Source: Austropuccinia psidii (lineage: Eukaryota > Basidiomycota > Pucciniomycetes > Pucciniales > Sphaerophragmiaceae). From it: a DNA stretch of 64,000 bases. The notes beneath the pieces are model-generated. The model was not told the DNA's origin. It worked only from the letters and a program-made list of their open reading frames with translations, and made no database searches. The stretch lies in assembly GCA_023105745.1 (NCBI GenBank), contig JALGQZ010000018.1, positions 13,624,773-13,688,772 on the forward strand, in the 5' to 3' direction. Positions 48,838 through 61,234 of this stretch are shown here, one piece after another (within the stretch, counting starts at the first letter, position 1; each line of letters opens with the position of its first letter). Position numbers and translations under genes: made by a program.

Positions 48838-51826
48838 AAACTAATATAAATAATAGAAATAATATAAATAATAGAAAAAAATAGAAATAATAGAAAAAAA
48901 TAGAAAAAATAGAAAAAATAGAAATAATAGAAATAATAGAAAAAAATAGAAATAATACAAATAATAGAAATAATAGAAATAATAGAAATAATAGAAATAA
49001 TAGAAATAATAGAAATAATAGAAATAATAGAAATAATAGAAATAATAGAAATAATAGAAATAATAGAAATAATAGAAATAATAGAAATAATAGAAATAAT
49101 AGAAATAATAGAAATAATAGAAATAATAGAAATAATAGAAATAATAGAAATAATAGAAATAATAGAAATAATAGAAATAATAGAAATAATAGAAATAATA
49201 GAAATAATAGAAATAATAGGAATAATAGAAATAATAGAAATAATAGAATCAATAGAAATAATAGAAATAATATAAATAATAGAAATATTAGAAATAATAG
49301 AAATAATAGAAATAATAGAAATAATAGAAATAATAGAAATAATAGAAATAATAGAAATAATAGAAATAATAGAAATAATAGAAATAATAGAAATAATAGA
49401 AATAATAGAAATAATAGAAATAATAGAAATAATAGAAATAATAGAAATAATAGAAATAATAGAAATAATAGAAATAATAGAAATAATAGAAATAATAGAA
49501 ATAATAGAAATAATAGAAATAATAGAAATAATAGAAATAATAGAAATAATAGAAATAATAGAAATAATAGAAATAATAGAAATAATAGAAATAATAGAAA
49601 TAATAGAAATAATAGAAATAATAGAAATAATAGAAATAATAGAAATAATAGAAATAATAGAAATAATAGAAATAATAGAAATAATAGAAATAATAGAAAT
49701 AATAGAAATAATAGAAATAATAGAAATAATAGAAATAATAGAAATAATAGAAATAATAGAAATAATAGAAATAATAGAAATAATAGAAATAATAGAAATA
49801 ATAGAAATAATAGAAATAATAGAAATAATAGAAATAATAGAAATAATAGAAATAATAGAAATAATAGAAATAATAGAAATAATAGAAATAATAGAAATAA
49901 TAGAAATAATAGAAATAATAGAAATAATAGAAATAATAGAAATAATAGAAATAATAGAAATAATAGAAATAATAGAAATAATAGAAATAATAGAAATAAT
50001 AGAAATAATAGAAATAATAGAAATAATAGAAATAATAGAAATAATAGAAATAATAGAAATAATAGAAATAATAGAAATAATAGAAATAATAGAAATAATA
50101 GAAATAATAGAAATAATAGAAATAATAGAAATAATAGAAATAATAGAAATAATAGAAATAATAGAAATAATAGAAATAATAGAAATAATAGAAATAATAG
50201 AAATAATAGAAATAATAGAAATAATAGAAATAATAGAAATAATAGAAATAATAGAAATAATAGAAATAATAGAAATAATAGAAATAATAGAAATAATAGA
50301 AATAATAGAAATAATAGAAATAATAGAAATAATAGAAATAATAGAAATAATAGAAATAATAGAAATAATAGAAATAATAGAAATAATAGAAATAATAGAA
50401 ATAATAGAAATAATAGAAATAATAGAAATAATAGAAATAATAGAAATAATAGAAATAATAGAAATAATAGAAATAATAGAAATAATAGAAATAATAGAAA
50501 TAATAGAAATAATAGAAATAATAGAAATAATAGAAATAATAGAAATAATAGAAATAATAGAAATAATAGAAATAATAGAAATAATAGAAATAATAGAAAT
50601 AATAGAAATAATAGAAATAATAGAAATAATAGAAATAATAGAAATAATAGAAATAATAGAAATAATAGAAATAATAGAAATAATAGAAATAATAGAAATA
50701 ATAGAAATAATAGAAATAATAGAAATAATAGAAATAATAGAAATAATAGAAATAATAGAAATAATAGAAATAATAGAAATAATAGAAATAATAGAAATAA
50801 TAGAAATAATAGAAATAATAGAAATAATAGAAATAATAGAAATAATAGAAATAATAGAAATAATAGAAATAATAGAAATAATAGAAATAATAGAAATAAT
50901 AGAAATAATAGAAATAATAGAAATAATAGAAATAATAGAAATAATAGAAATAATAGAAATAATAGAAATAATAGAAATAATAGAAATAATAGAAATAATA
51001 GAAATAATAGAAATAATAGAAATAATAGAAATAATAGAAATAATAGAAATAATAGAAATAATAGAAATAATAGAAATAATAGAAATAATAGAAATAATAG
51101 AAATAATAGAAATAATAGAAATAATAGAAATAATAGAAATAATAGAAATAATAGAAATAATAGAAATAATAGAAATAATAGAAATAATAGAAATAATAGA
51201 AATAATAGAAATAATAGAAATAATAGAAATAATAGAAATAATAGAAATAATAGAAATAATAGAAATAATAGAAATAATAGAAATAATAGAAATAATAGAA
51301 ATAATAGAAATAATAGAAATAATAGAAATAATAGAAATAATAGAAATAATAGAAATAATAGAAATAATAGAAATAATAGAAATAATAGAAATAATAGAAA
51401 TAATAGAAATAATAGAAATAATAGAAATAATAGAAATAATAGAAATAATAGAAATAATAGAAATAATAGAAATAATAGAAATAATAGAAATAATAGAAAT
51501 AATAGAAATAATAGAAATAATAGAAATAATAGAAATAATAGAAATAATAGAAATAATAGAAATAATAGAAATAATAGAAATAATAGAAATAATAGAAATA
51601 ATAGAAATAATAGAAATAATAGAAATAATAGAAATAATAGAAATAATAGAAATAATAGAAATAATAGAAATAATAGAAATAATAGAAATAATAGAAATAA
51701 TAGAAATAATAGAAATAATAGAAATAATAGAAATAATAGAAATAATAGAAATAATAGAAATAATAGAAATAATAGAAATAATAGAAATAATAGAAATAAT
51801 AGAAATAATAGAAATAATGGAAAATA
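48838..51826. repeat. 3-kb array of the 9-bp repeat AATAGAAAT
   Basis: Degenerate at its left edge (48838-49300, with AAAAAATAG and TATAAATAA variants and interruptions at 49219-49290), then apparently perfect from about 49300 to 51815. There are about 280 identical units in the pure part. The plus strand of the pure part has no C. On the minus strand all nine bases are read as Ile-Ser-Ile codons, producing a 1005-codon open frame that is a by-product of the period. Confidence 0.95.
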
Positions 51827-53499
51827 AACTAATCATGTATATAAAATAAAATTATGAGGTATAAATTATTTATAGACTTTCATTATCATTAATATTATAA
51901 TTTCTCAATTTCTATATTATTGATAATAATAAACTCTCTTTTGAAGGTATTTTCAATATCTTAAATACTATAGCACTATTTGTTTAACTGATAATTGATT
52001 GTATTATAATAGGATTCATACCACTGTTAGCTACTATTATGTATGAAAAAATAAAAAACCATGATAGTTCTTGATGGATGAGTTTATTTCCCCAGAAAAA
52101 ATATAAATGACTTTTATTTTTTTATGTGCTCCTCTTTTGAAGCTGGGGAAAAAATTTGAAAGGGGAAGCGAGGACCTCTATTTATAGCTTCTAGGCCCTC
52201 CATAGAGGTTTCAAAAATAAAGGGGTCTTGGAATTCAATCTACAAGTCTCCAATCTGTGTTTTTTATCATGTTACCTTTAATATGAAATATCATTTTGTT
52301 GTGTTGGATCATCTTCCCTTTTTCATTTAGCTCTTGACTTTTTGAGAAAACTTTGGTTTTTTTCTATTTGATTTATTAAATTTAGTGTTAGGGGATCTTT
52401 ATTCAATTTAGCTGTTGCATCCGTTATCTCCTGATGATTACCAATAAGTTCAGTTTATTATTAATCCATTCAATTGATTACTAATATCTTCTTATCCCCT
52501 TCCTGATTAGCCACTGTTCATTTTCAATTAAATATAACTTCTTCCATTGTCCCTGCTTTCCATTTTAAATAGTTTATTTAGATTTTATTCACTATACCTC
52601 TATTCATATTTATTTGGTTTATTAATATCATATGATGATTACATTTCTCTTCCTTAAAAATGGTATATTAATTATTGAATTAGCCATTTCTACAAAAGAT
52701 CAAAAAGCCTTTCACCAATAATACCAAGGTAATCTTTAATATAAATTGTTCATAAATATCCTATACCAGATTTGTAATTTCATTCAGAATTCATTTTTTT
52801 CTACCTTGATTTAGCTATGATGAGGCCTTGATACCATATTTCCCTTTACATTTCATATATTAATCACTCTTTACACTAATTCACAACTAAAATATCCCTC
52901 ACGTTATTTCAATTAACCTTTCATTATCATTTGAAACCTATGAAACTATAACTCTTCCATGAACGGTTTTTTTATGCATAATCATTATACCTCATCCCCT
53001 TTGTTCTGTAGTAATACTTACTAGCTACTCAAAATGAGTATTTTACATTAAATTACAAAGTAAGGGAAAATGGATAATCATTTTGGGAAGAAAATCCTTT
53101 ACACTTTTGAGTGTTTTATGCTACAGTGGGGTGTCTAATCATCAGTATCAGCTATTTTTATCTACTATATAAGTTATTTTACTTGATAATTATTTTGAAC
53201 TAGAGCTTTATACCTTGAGGCTGGATCCAAATGGTGCCTTAAATTGTTTCAAAAAGTTTCTTTTCAAGCTAAATGATATTATTTTATGGTCCATCAAGCC
53301 AATATGGTCTGGGAATATCACACTGAAATTTTATTGACAAAAGGATTGGCATGGAAGCTCATTATTTCAGATTTTATTCTGGTACTTATGATAACATAAA
53401 TAAGCATTTTGGAATATAGAGTGTTGTAACCAATGCTGAATATTTGGGCCATTACAATTTGACTAAGGCCTTTTTTGTCAGTCTGAGTCTATAATAAAG
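51827..53499. other. AT-rich region without recognised features
   Basis: No frame of note. An 8-bp inverted repeat (ACCTCTAT / ATAGAGGT) at about 52172-52209 borders a GGGGAA-rich patch. Otherwise I see nothing. Confidence 0.45.
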
Positions 53500-54960
53500 T
53501 GGTGATAAAGGTATGTACAGCTTCAACTATGACTGTGACAAGGATGAAAGTATCAAAAAGGTTTGGTTTAAAGATATTAAGGCCTTCCCTAATAAAATTA
53601 GTGGTGGTTAGTGCTACTGAAAGCCCTGGATGCAGGTTTACCTGTTGGGTTACAATAATAAAGACTACAATACTTAAGCTCAAGATAGACCTGAATGTTC
53701 TCCAAGATTATAGCTGTTTTTGAAATTTTTACTACATAGGAATTTAATAACAGGATGAGGAAACCTTTTCTGGTGGAGAAAAGCCCTCCTTTTATCCTAA
53801 AATTGGGTGGAATGGCCCTCTAGACCATCCAAATAGAGGAAGTGAAGAGTTTTTCACTTCAGGGTACTGGCTTGTGGCTTCCACAATGCCTTTACTCCCT
53901 ATATTGGGCTCAGATGTGGTTTTAAAACCACATCTGGGAAGTTTTCACCAATACAGTGTGAACATTTTTATCTGGGGACCACACAGCCCTCTTCTGACAT
54001 GTACAATGCATAGAATGCTGTAAAGAACCTGTATGGGACCCCAGTATGGAATAAACTATGAGTTTTTGAAATATAAACATGCTTCTTTGTCTATTTGACA
54101 CCTCATAATCATGGTTGTGGGATATTATCCCACAGTAAAGGTGTATTGGCCCAATTGTGGGATTTTAAGCTTAAAACTGCTATAACTTTGTCGGTTTTGA
54201 GATATTGAGCTCAAAGTTGGTTCATTGTGTAGCCTTGGATGAGATCTACACAATTATACCTCATTTGGTATGGGTAAAATTTAATATGGCAAAGCTATGC
54301 CACGTACAAGTTTTGTTATTCACACTTATGATTTTCTCAATATCTGTATGGAGCTTATTTGCTCCATAACTTTTGTTCTAGATAATATATTAAGAAATGA
54401 AAGGCACCATCAGATATCCCTGATTTTTCTCTTTCCAAAAAGACCCCACTTTAGGTATCTCACACTAAAACTGTAGAAGTTAGATGAGAGGTGAGTATTT
54501 TATTCACCCTTATTTTACCTTATTTTGGCCATAGCTCCTGTAATTTTGATGCTAGCTCCATTTGGCTAGTACCATTGGATAGCCCTGATTTATAGATTCA
54601 ATTTTAATATCCATTTGATGGGGTTAAGTCTCTTCCTCTGGATTTCAGATGAGAGGTGAAAAATAAGGTTTATGCTCAGAAACTTTGAGCAGGAATAATT
54701 TTGTTTTTCCTTGTCCTATGATGGTGGGAATTGTGTATTTTATAATTGATGAGTTTCCTCTTTATTTTTATACCTTTTGATCTTATTTGGCTCAGCTCCA
54801 TGTTTTGGTGGTATCTTGGCTTTACCATTTGTTTATGGTTTTTGGCTGTCATGCTTGTGCTCTGGTTTTAAGTCACAGGCTGACATCAGTGCAAAATCTT
54901 ATTTCTGTACCATGAGGCCCTCAAGCTTTATGTTGGAGATTTCAAGATCATTTACTTGAA
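53500..54960. repeat. Repeat family C, copy 2, uninterrupted
   Basis: Collinear with 7680-8627 plus 38650-39070. It spans the point (about 54515, ACCTTATTTTGG) where element B inserted in copy 1, giving the empty site. The short frames in it are not shared between copies, so I treat it as non-coding, possibly an LTR of a large element. Confidence 0.7.
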
Positions 54961-57146
54961 AAAGAAAAAGTGAAAAAATTCCACCACTTCAGTGTTGGAG
55001 TGGGGGGTCAATGATGTACCCTGCAATGATTTTTCAGTATTTTTTCATGATGATGAGTTCTTAGAAGCAATTTCCAGGGCAAAAGAAATCCTTAATAGTG
55101 TTGAATAAATAAAGAGCCTCCACAGAGGTTAAGTTCACCTCAATAGTGGAGATTGTATCAGGATGAAGAGATGTGGAAATTTAGTGAGTTACTGCTATTC
55201 TCTCATCTTTTTGGGAAAGCCACTTACATGGTCATTGGATTTGAACTTGTAGCAGAGGGCGTCATTTATTTAATACAAACATTCATTATAATTTGTGCAG
55301 TCATGTGAGAGGATAGGGGTATTTTTGATTGGGAAATGAGTATCATGGAGGAATTTTCCAAGGTAATAATATTTATGTTGAGAGTTAAAGGGAATGGAAG
55401 AATAGGGGGGATTCTGGGAGTGCAAAGCCAAATTCTTGGCCCTATCTTCAGCATGAGAGGCTCCAAGGGAAAAAGTTTGCTTGTTGAGATCCAAGAGGAG
55501 GGAAATTAGGTCCTCATGTCTTTATTTCTTTAAACCATTTTTGCAAGGGTTATGGTTTCAAACCCAACTTGAAGAGGAAGGTATGGTTCTTATGGCTATC
55601 TGGCATCTGGGAAGGTAAGCTAGAATTTAAAATTGGCTTTGAACCTGTTATTAATGAGGACAAATTGTTTGGGCTCACTAATTACTTCTCTTTCTATTGA
55701 TTTTTCCCCTCATACCTAATATTTCCTTTCATTCCGTTATATTACTAAGGAAGCTATGGTCAGTGCTTTCTTGTTGCTGCTTTTTCTCCTTATTTTTCAC
55801 CAATCACAGGGGCTCTTAGGGAGAAAAGGAGTGGCCTGGAACTCATTAATCAAGAAACTCACTTGGAATAATCAAAAGAATTAAAGAATATGTAGATGAA
55901 TATATCTCTTTAATGAGGAAGATGAAAGTAAAAAATATATTGAAATAAGAAAAGAAATCCATTTTCCAAAGAGCCAACCAAGCAGGTCCTTTATCACTGT
56001 TTCAATCTTCCAGAAAGAATAGAAGTAGTAAAATATAAACCCACAAATATTCACTTAAATTCAAGGAACAGGGTGCAAATGACTACCTTAATAATATCAG
56101 TATTTATTATAAATATTGAAATAAAATAAAAAATAAAAACAAATCCTGTAGACTAATTAACTGGGGGAAAATTCCACAGGAGAGAGGAGATTTGCCAGTA
56201 TATTTGAGGAGTTGACAAACTGATCCTTTCAGGGTAAACCCCCAGCTGTATTTACTTTTTTGGGAAATCATACCTTGGCCAAATGAGGAGCTGATCTGGG
56301 TGTGTTGGAAAACCCCCAGTATTAAATCTAATTGACAAAAAGGGACATTGCCATACAGATTCCTTGAATTCATTCTGTATGGATTAATTGAGTTCCCTGG
56401 GGAGGTGATGAAGCTTTGAAGCGTTGACAAATGATGAATTACTTACTCTTGAATATCTCTTGATTATCCCTGGTCATCAATCCCCTGTGGTAATCCCAAA
56501 TCAATTATCTTACCAATACCTAAAAGGGCCAGGTGATTGGTGACCTTGAATGCCCTTCTTGGAATCCTACTCACTACCCCCATGGATAATAATTTGAAAT
56601 CCGCATAATTCTTCTTTAAAACATGACTTGAAAATTAGTTACTTGCTTTTTTCAGATAGAAAGATTGAGTCTTGAAAATTTCACCATTGAATATGTGAGA
56701 AAAAATGGTGCATAATGGTGTATAACAAGATGTATGGGGCTTGTTTAAATCTGTAATTAATACTGTCCAAAGGGTCATTTGGCCAAAAATGGTAATTGGT
56801 GGCCCTCTGATGACTTCCAGGGTCCATGGTGGTTTATGGTTATTTTTATCATTTTGGCCATGGAGTAATTCATGGCCAAAATTTGTGAAGGTGGGTCATA
56901 AGGCTTTTCCTATTTTCCCCCTTGGCCCCATTTGTCTTCATTGGATTTAGGCCAAAGTGGGCCTAAGGGTCCTACAAACCACAGGTCATAGAGACTTTGG
57001 AGGGGAAGGCTTGGTGATGGATATGGGGAACATAGGGACCTAGGCGCCAGATGGGAGTTAATGGCTTTGGGGCCATTTTTTGAAGGTGAAGTCCCAAGAG
57101 GGCCAAATGAATTGGCTGTAGCCCAGGGGGTCACAGAGCACTAGAG
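54961..57146. other. Intergenic with a decayed minus-strand frame
   Basis: A minus-strand frame (55270-55494, L-D-L-N-K-Q-T-F-S-L-G-A to N-E-C-L-Y) can be followed past stops to about 55100 and looks like a decayed gene, but I cannot name it. Another frame at 56107-56430 (107 codons) is not recognised. 56750-57130 is unusually G-rich, with many GGCC and TTGGCC words. Confidence 0.3.
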
Positions 57147-57325
57147 TGGCCAATTAGACATAAAATTATAAGTGTGGCTAATTGGACATAAAATGATAAG
57201 TGTGGCCAATTGGACATAAAATGATAAGTGTGGCCAATTGGACATAAAATGATAAGTGTGGCCAATTGGACATAAAATGATAAGTGTGGCCAATTGGACA
57301 TAAAATGATAAGTGTGGCCAATTAG
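57147..57325. repeat. 28-bp tandem repeat, about 6 copies
   Basis: Unit GTGGCCAATTGGACATAAAA plus TGATAAGT. Inner units are identical; the edge units vary (ATTAGACAT, GGCTAATTGG, ATTAGCCAC). 28 is not a multiple of three, so the open minus-strand frames have no coding meaning. Confidence 0.9.
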
Positions 57326-58789
57326 CCACAGGATGGTTATGACATAGAACAGTCCCAATCTATCCATGGGGGGCTATTCTCATGGTTGTAAGATCACCTC
57401 AAATCAACGATTTTAGGAAAAGAGGGGGGTATCGGCCAGGAAAATTGAGCTTAATTACTTACAGATATAAATATTTGTGTTAAACCTATTCTTAATGGGA
57501 TATGCTAGTACAAGTTATCTTCTTAATTATACTACTAGGACTAGGATATGCCCCTGGTAATATCAAATCAAAATCTTCTATTTTTTCCCATAAATTTCTG
57601 ATTTAGTTTTCCCTTTTTCTTTTTGAAAAAATTGTATTGTTATTACTATTCTCATTTTTCCTTTTTCAAAGTATTTAAATTTAAGAATTTCTTTCTTAAA
57701 CCAAGATGATTAGAATTTTCCTTAATTTGAGAATAAATTTTTTCGTCTTCTTCTTACAAAGAAAATGTAATTAAATTTCTTCCAAGATTTATATTTTTTT
57801 ATTCTTAATCATTTATGTATGGTTTTCTCTTAATTTCATTTTTTTTTAATTCATTCCAAATAGTTTGATCATGTTCATTCTAATACCAAGTTAAAATCAA
57901 ATGACAATTATAAGTATTAATTTAGATATTAAATATTCAAATCTTTTTTCAATTGTCTAATATTTGTGATTATCAAGTAGAAAATGTATCATAATATCTT
58001 TGTAATGAGTCACTTTTTTCATTCAGGTTGAATTTTAATTCAATATATATCTTTTGAGAATTTGTTTTTGGTATTTTTTGGTGTTCTAATAGTTACAATA
58101 AGTAAGATTTATAGCTTTTTTTTCATTTATTGAAAAAAATTACTTTTGAATCTTTCCCATCCTAATTAGAATCAATTTTTTCCAAATCAAAAAAAAATGT
58201 TGATTGTTAGCTATTGACTCTAAATTATGCTTTTATATTTAAATAAGCAAATAAAAAACAAATAAAAATTATAGTTATACATTGGGATAATATCCGATCT
58301 TGATTTTTTTTTCTCCTGGATCCTAATCCCCCTCACTTTTTACTTAATTTCACCTGTTGCAAATCATAACCTGCTAGTGGATTACCCTTTTTCTGTTACA
58401 AAAGAGTGAATTCATTTTGATAAGACATAAAAACACTCTATAGATTTTTCTTTTCTAATCTTCGGCCATTATTCCTTTCTCCATTTAAGTTTCTAAACAA
58501 ATTACCCTGTTATATTTATTCTTATATCTACACCATCTTTCACAAATTCTAGTAAAACTAAGATTTCATTGACTCTGAGAATTTTTTTTATTGACCTTTA
58601 TAGCCATGTGATTATACCAATTCTTTTTACTTGAGATGGATTTTGTAACACGTTTAGGGCCACTATTTTCAAAATATTCATTCAATCTAATCAAAAAACT
58701 TGTAATACATATATTTTTTCATATTTGATAACCTTTGATAATTCTTCTTTGTTTTTGTAAAAGAAAGGAATTGAAATAATATTTAAATT
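57326..58789. other. AT-rich region without recognised features
   Basis: Poly-T tracts and low-complexity A/T. No frame, LTR end or array found. Confidence 0.5.
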
Positions 58790-59562
58790 CTACCAAAATC
58801 ATATTGAAAGAATTTCAAAATAATATTGAAAAAATCTCAAGATGATAATAAAATAATATTGAAATAATATTGACATGATATTGAAAAAATATCATAGCAA
58901 TATTAAAATAGTATTAAAATTATATTAAGATATTATGAAATAATATTAGAATAATATCAAAATAATGTTACAATAATATCAAAATAATATGCAAATAATA
59001 TTAAATTAATATTAAAATGATATTAAAGTAACTTTAAAATAATATAAAGAAAATATAAAGAAAACATAAAAATAATATAAAAATAATTCAAAAATGATAT
59101 AAATATAATATGAAAATTTTATAAAAATAATATAAAAATAATATGAAAATAATATAAATATAATATGAAAATAATATAAAAATAATATAAAAATAATATA
59201 AAAATAATATAAAAATAATATAACAATAATATAAAACTAAGATAAAAATAATATAAAAATAATATAAAAATAATATAAAAATAATATAAAAATAATATAA
59301 AAATGATACAAAAATAATATAAAAAAATATGACAATAATATGAAAATGATATAAAAATAATATAAAAATAATATAAAAATAATATAAAAATAATATAACA
59401 ATAATAGAAAATAATAGAAAAGAATATGAAACTAATATAAAAATAATATGAAAATAATATGAAAATAATATGAAAATAATATGAAAATAATATGAAAATA
59501 ATATGAAAATAATACAAAAATAATACAAAAATAATACAAAAATAATATAAAAATAATATAAA
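58790..59562. repeat. 12-bp AT minisatellite (AAAATAATATAA type)
   Basis: Starts as loose AATAATATTGAA repeats (58790-59040), then becomes regular 12-bp units AAAATAATATAA and AAAATAATATGA up to the Harbinger end. The minus strand has overlapping Tyr/Phe/Ile frames of up to 156 codons as by-products. Confidence 0.9.
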
Positions 59563-59575
59563 GGGTGTCAAAGTT

Positions 59576-59750
59576 ACCAAATCCCACACTCAAAATCCCG
59601 AGTTTTTTTTTGCCAAAATCCCACATTAATTTTTTGGGATTTCAGAAATCCCACACCTAAAGAGGTGAGGTATTTTGAGGTACAAAAACCCAGGTTTTTT
59701 GGTACCAAATCCCGTGTTTAAATACCAAAATCCCACCTTTAGCTTCCCAT
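59576..59750. promoter_or_regulatory. Subterminal AAATCCCACA repeats
   Basis: AAATCCCACA or close variants (AAATCCCG, AAATCCCACC) recur in direct orientation at about 59579, 59594, 59617, 59648, 59706 and 59730. One GGGATTT is inverted near 59636. Clustered short repeats near a transposon end usually bind the transposase or its partner. Confidence 0.55.
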
Positions 59751-59900
59751 AAAGGCACATTTTTCAAACACACAACTCAGTAAGGGCATGTTAAATTGCA
59801 TAAAAATTTCCTTCTCTTGCATAAAATCTAAATACACTCATCATTTATTAAGTTATTTGATTTCAAATTTCATTTACTACCAGCCGTTTCTTTATTTGCC

Positions 59901-61147
59901 ATGCCCAAGGCATCGCAAAGGCTACCTTTACTTCAGACCTTGAACTCACTTCAGTTCATCGATGCTCTCAACTCTGATAGTGATTCTGATATCCAGGAAG
60001 ATATAATCTTGTTAGATATGATAACCTCACAAAGATACATCAATCCTCGTAGAAGATATCCATCTCATTACATGTATACAATGAATGATTTACAGACATT
60101 CTCATCTGAAAAGTTTCGACAGCTATGTAGGACAACACATGAATCATTTGAAAAATTGGTTGCACAAATTCAAGCTGATAAAATCTTTCAAAACTCATCA
60201 CAAAACAAACAACGCAATCCTGCCATCCAATTGGCTGTGGCATTATCAAGGCTAGGATCAAATGGAAATGGGGCCGCTTTGGGAAAGATTGGAATGTTGT
60301 TTGGAATTAGCCATGGGGCTATTGTGTTGTACACTCAAAGAGTCATTCAGATATTAATGAAGTTGAAGCGCAAAGTAATTGTGTGGCCAACAATAGAACA
60401 ACGCAGAGAAATGTCTCAAGTAATGCAAGCAGAAGGCTTCCCTGGGTGCATTGGGTTTATTGATGGGAGTCTCATACCATTATCACAACGTCCTCCCAAT
60501 GATGGTGAAGCGTATTTTGATCGCAAAAAAAGGTAAGCTGTTGAATCTTTATTCTTTATTTCAATCTTACTGATGGTTTACATATAAGGTATTCTATGTC
60601 AATACAACTGGTTTGCGATATCAACAAGCAGTTCACTGCTCTGCATGTTGGTTGTACTGGGTCACTTCATGATTCGAATGTCTATCAACATATGAAAATA
60701 GCACAAACACCTCAAGAGTTTTATGAAAAGGATCAGTACTTACTTGCAGATTTGGCATATGCAAGCTCTCCTTGGGTTGTTCCAGCATATAAGGGAGTTG
60801 TAGCACATAATGAAGACAACCGTTTGTTCAATTACTGTCTAGCAAAATCAAGGGTCAGAATCGAGCATGCAATTGGCATTTTGAAGGGGAGGTGGTTTTC
60901 TCTAAGGGAAATGAGAAATCAAATGAGGTATAATCATGAAATTGAATATTTTGTTAGTTGGGTTGTGTCTTGCACTATTTTACATAATATGTTAGCTCAA
61001 ATTGGTGATGAGTGGTTTGATTTATATGAAGATGATGATCCACCACAAGTGGAAAATCAGGCCAACAATGACATTGGGGAAGATGTGCTAAATATGCGTG
61101 AGAAAATTAAACCAATCACTTTGGCATGGAAAAATAGTCAATTGTAA
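59901..61147 (+). CDS. PIF/Harbinger transposase (two exons, intact)
   Basis: Exons 59901-60532 and 60589-61147, intron 60533-60588 (GTAAGC..ATAAG, 56 bp), giving 396 residues. The DDE nuclease triad is D188 (F-I-D-G-S), D265 (L-A-D-L-A-Y) and E303 (R-I-E-H-A-I-G, before L-K-G-R-W). G-S-L-H-D-S-N and the pre-intron Y-F-D-R-K-K are typical of the family. The N-terminal half has the helical region (A-V-A-L-S-R-L, G-I-S-H-G-A-I) expected before the catalytic domain. No stop or frameshift is present, so it could be active. It is expected to need a Myb-like partner. Splicing in phase across the intron supports the model. Confidence 0.92.
60533..60588 (+). other. Intron of Harbinger transposase
   Basis: 56 bp, GTAAGC donor and ATAAG acceptor. 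Removal joins AG with G to give Arg211 and continues R-K-K-R-Y-S-M without a break. Retained, it meets an immediate TAA. Confidence 0.9.
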
Positions 61148-61234
61148 ATTTCTTCAGGACCAATGTTTTATGTACTTAATTTAATGGCATACAACGGAGT
61201 GGAGATGTTATTCATAAAATAAAAGTATTTACAA
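61148..61234. other. Convergent intergenic gap, 87 bp
   Basis: Separates the stop codons of the transposase and the oxygenase gene. It includes AATAAAAG-like polyadenylation words (about 61218). Both genes probably share 3' end signals here. Confidence 0.4.

Noticed and set aside
48819..51836. 1005-codon minus-strand open frame of Ile-Ser-Ile repeats
   Set aside because: It is the translation of a 9-bp satellite with no stop in that phase. Other phases are open too, and there is no sign of a gene.
57131..57367. Repeat-rich 78-codon minus-strand frame
   Set aside because: Comes from the 28-bp array, whose period is not a multiple of three, so it shows three interleaved readings of one unit.
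59088..59589. Overlapping 146- and 156-codon Tyr/Phe/Ile frames on the minus strand
   Set aside because: By-product of the 12-bp AT satellite; several frames are open at once.
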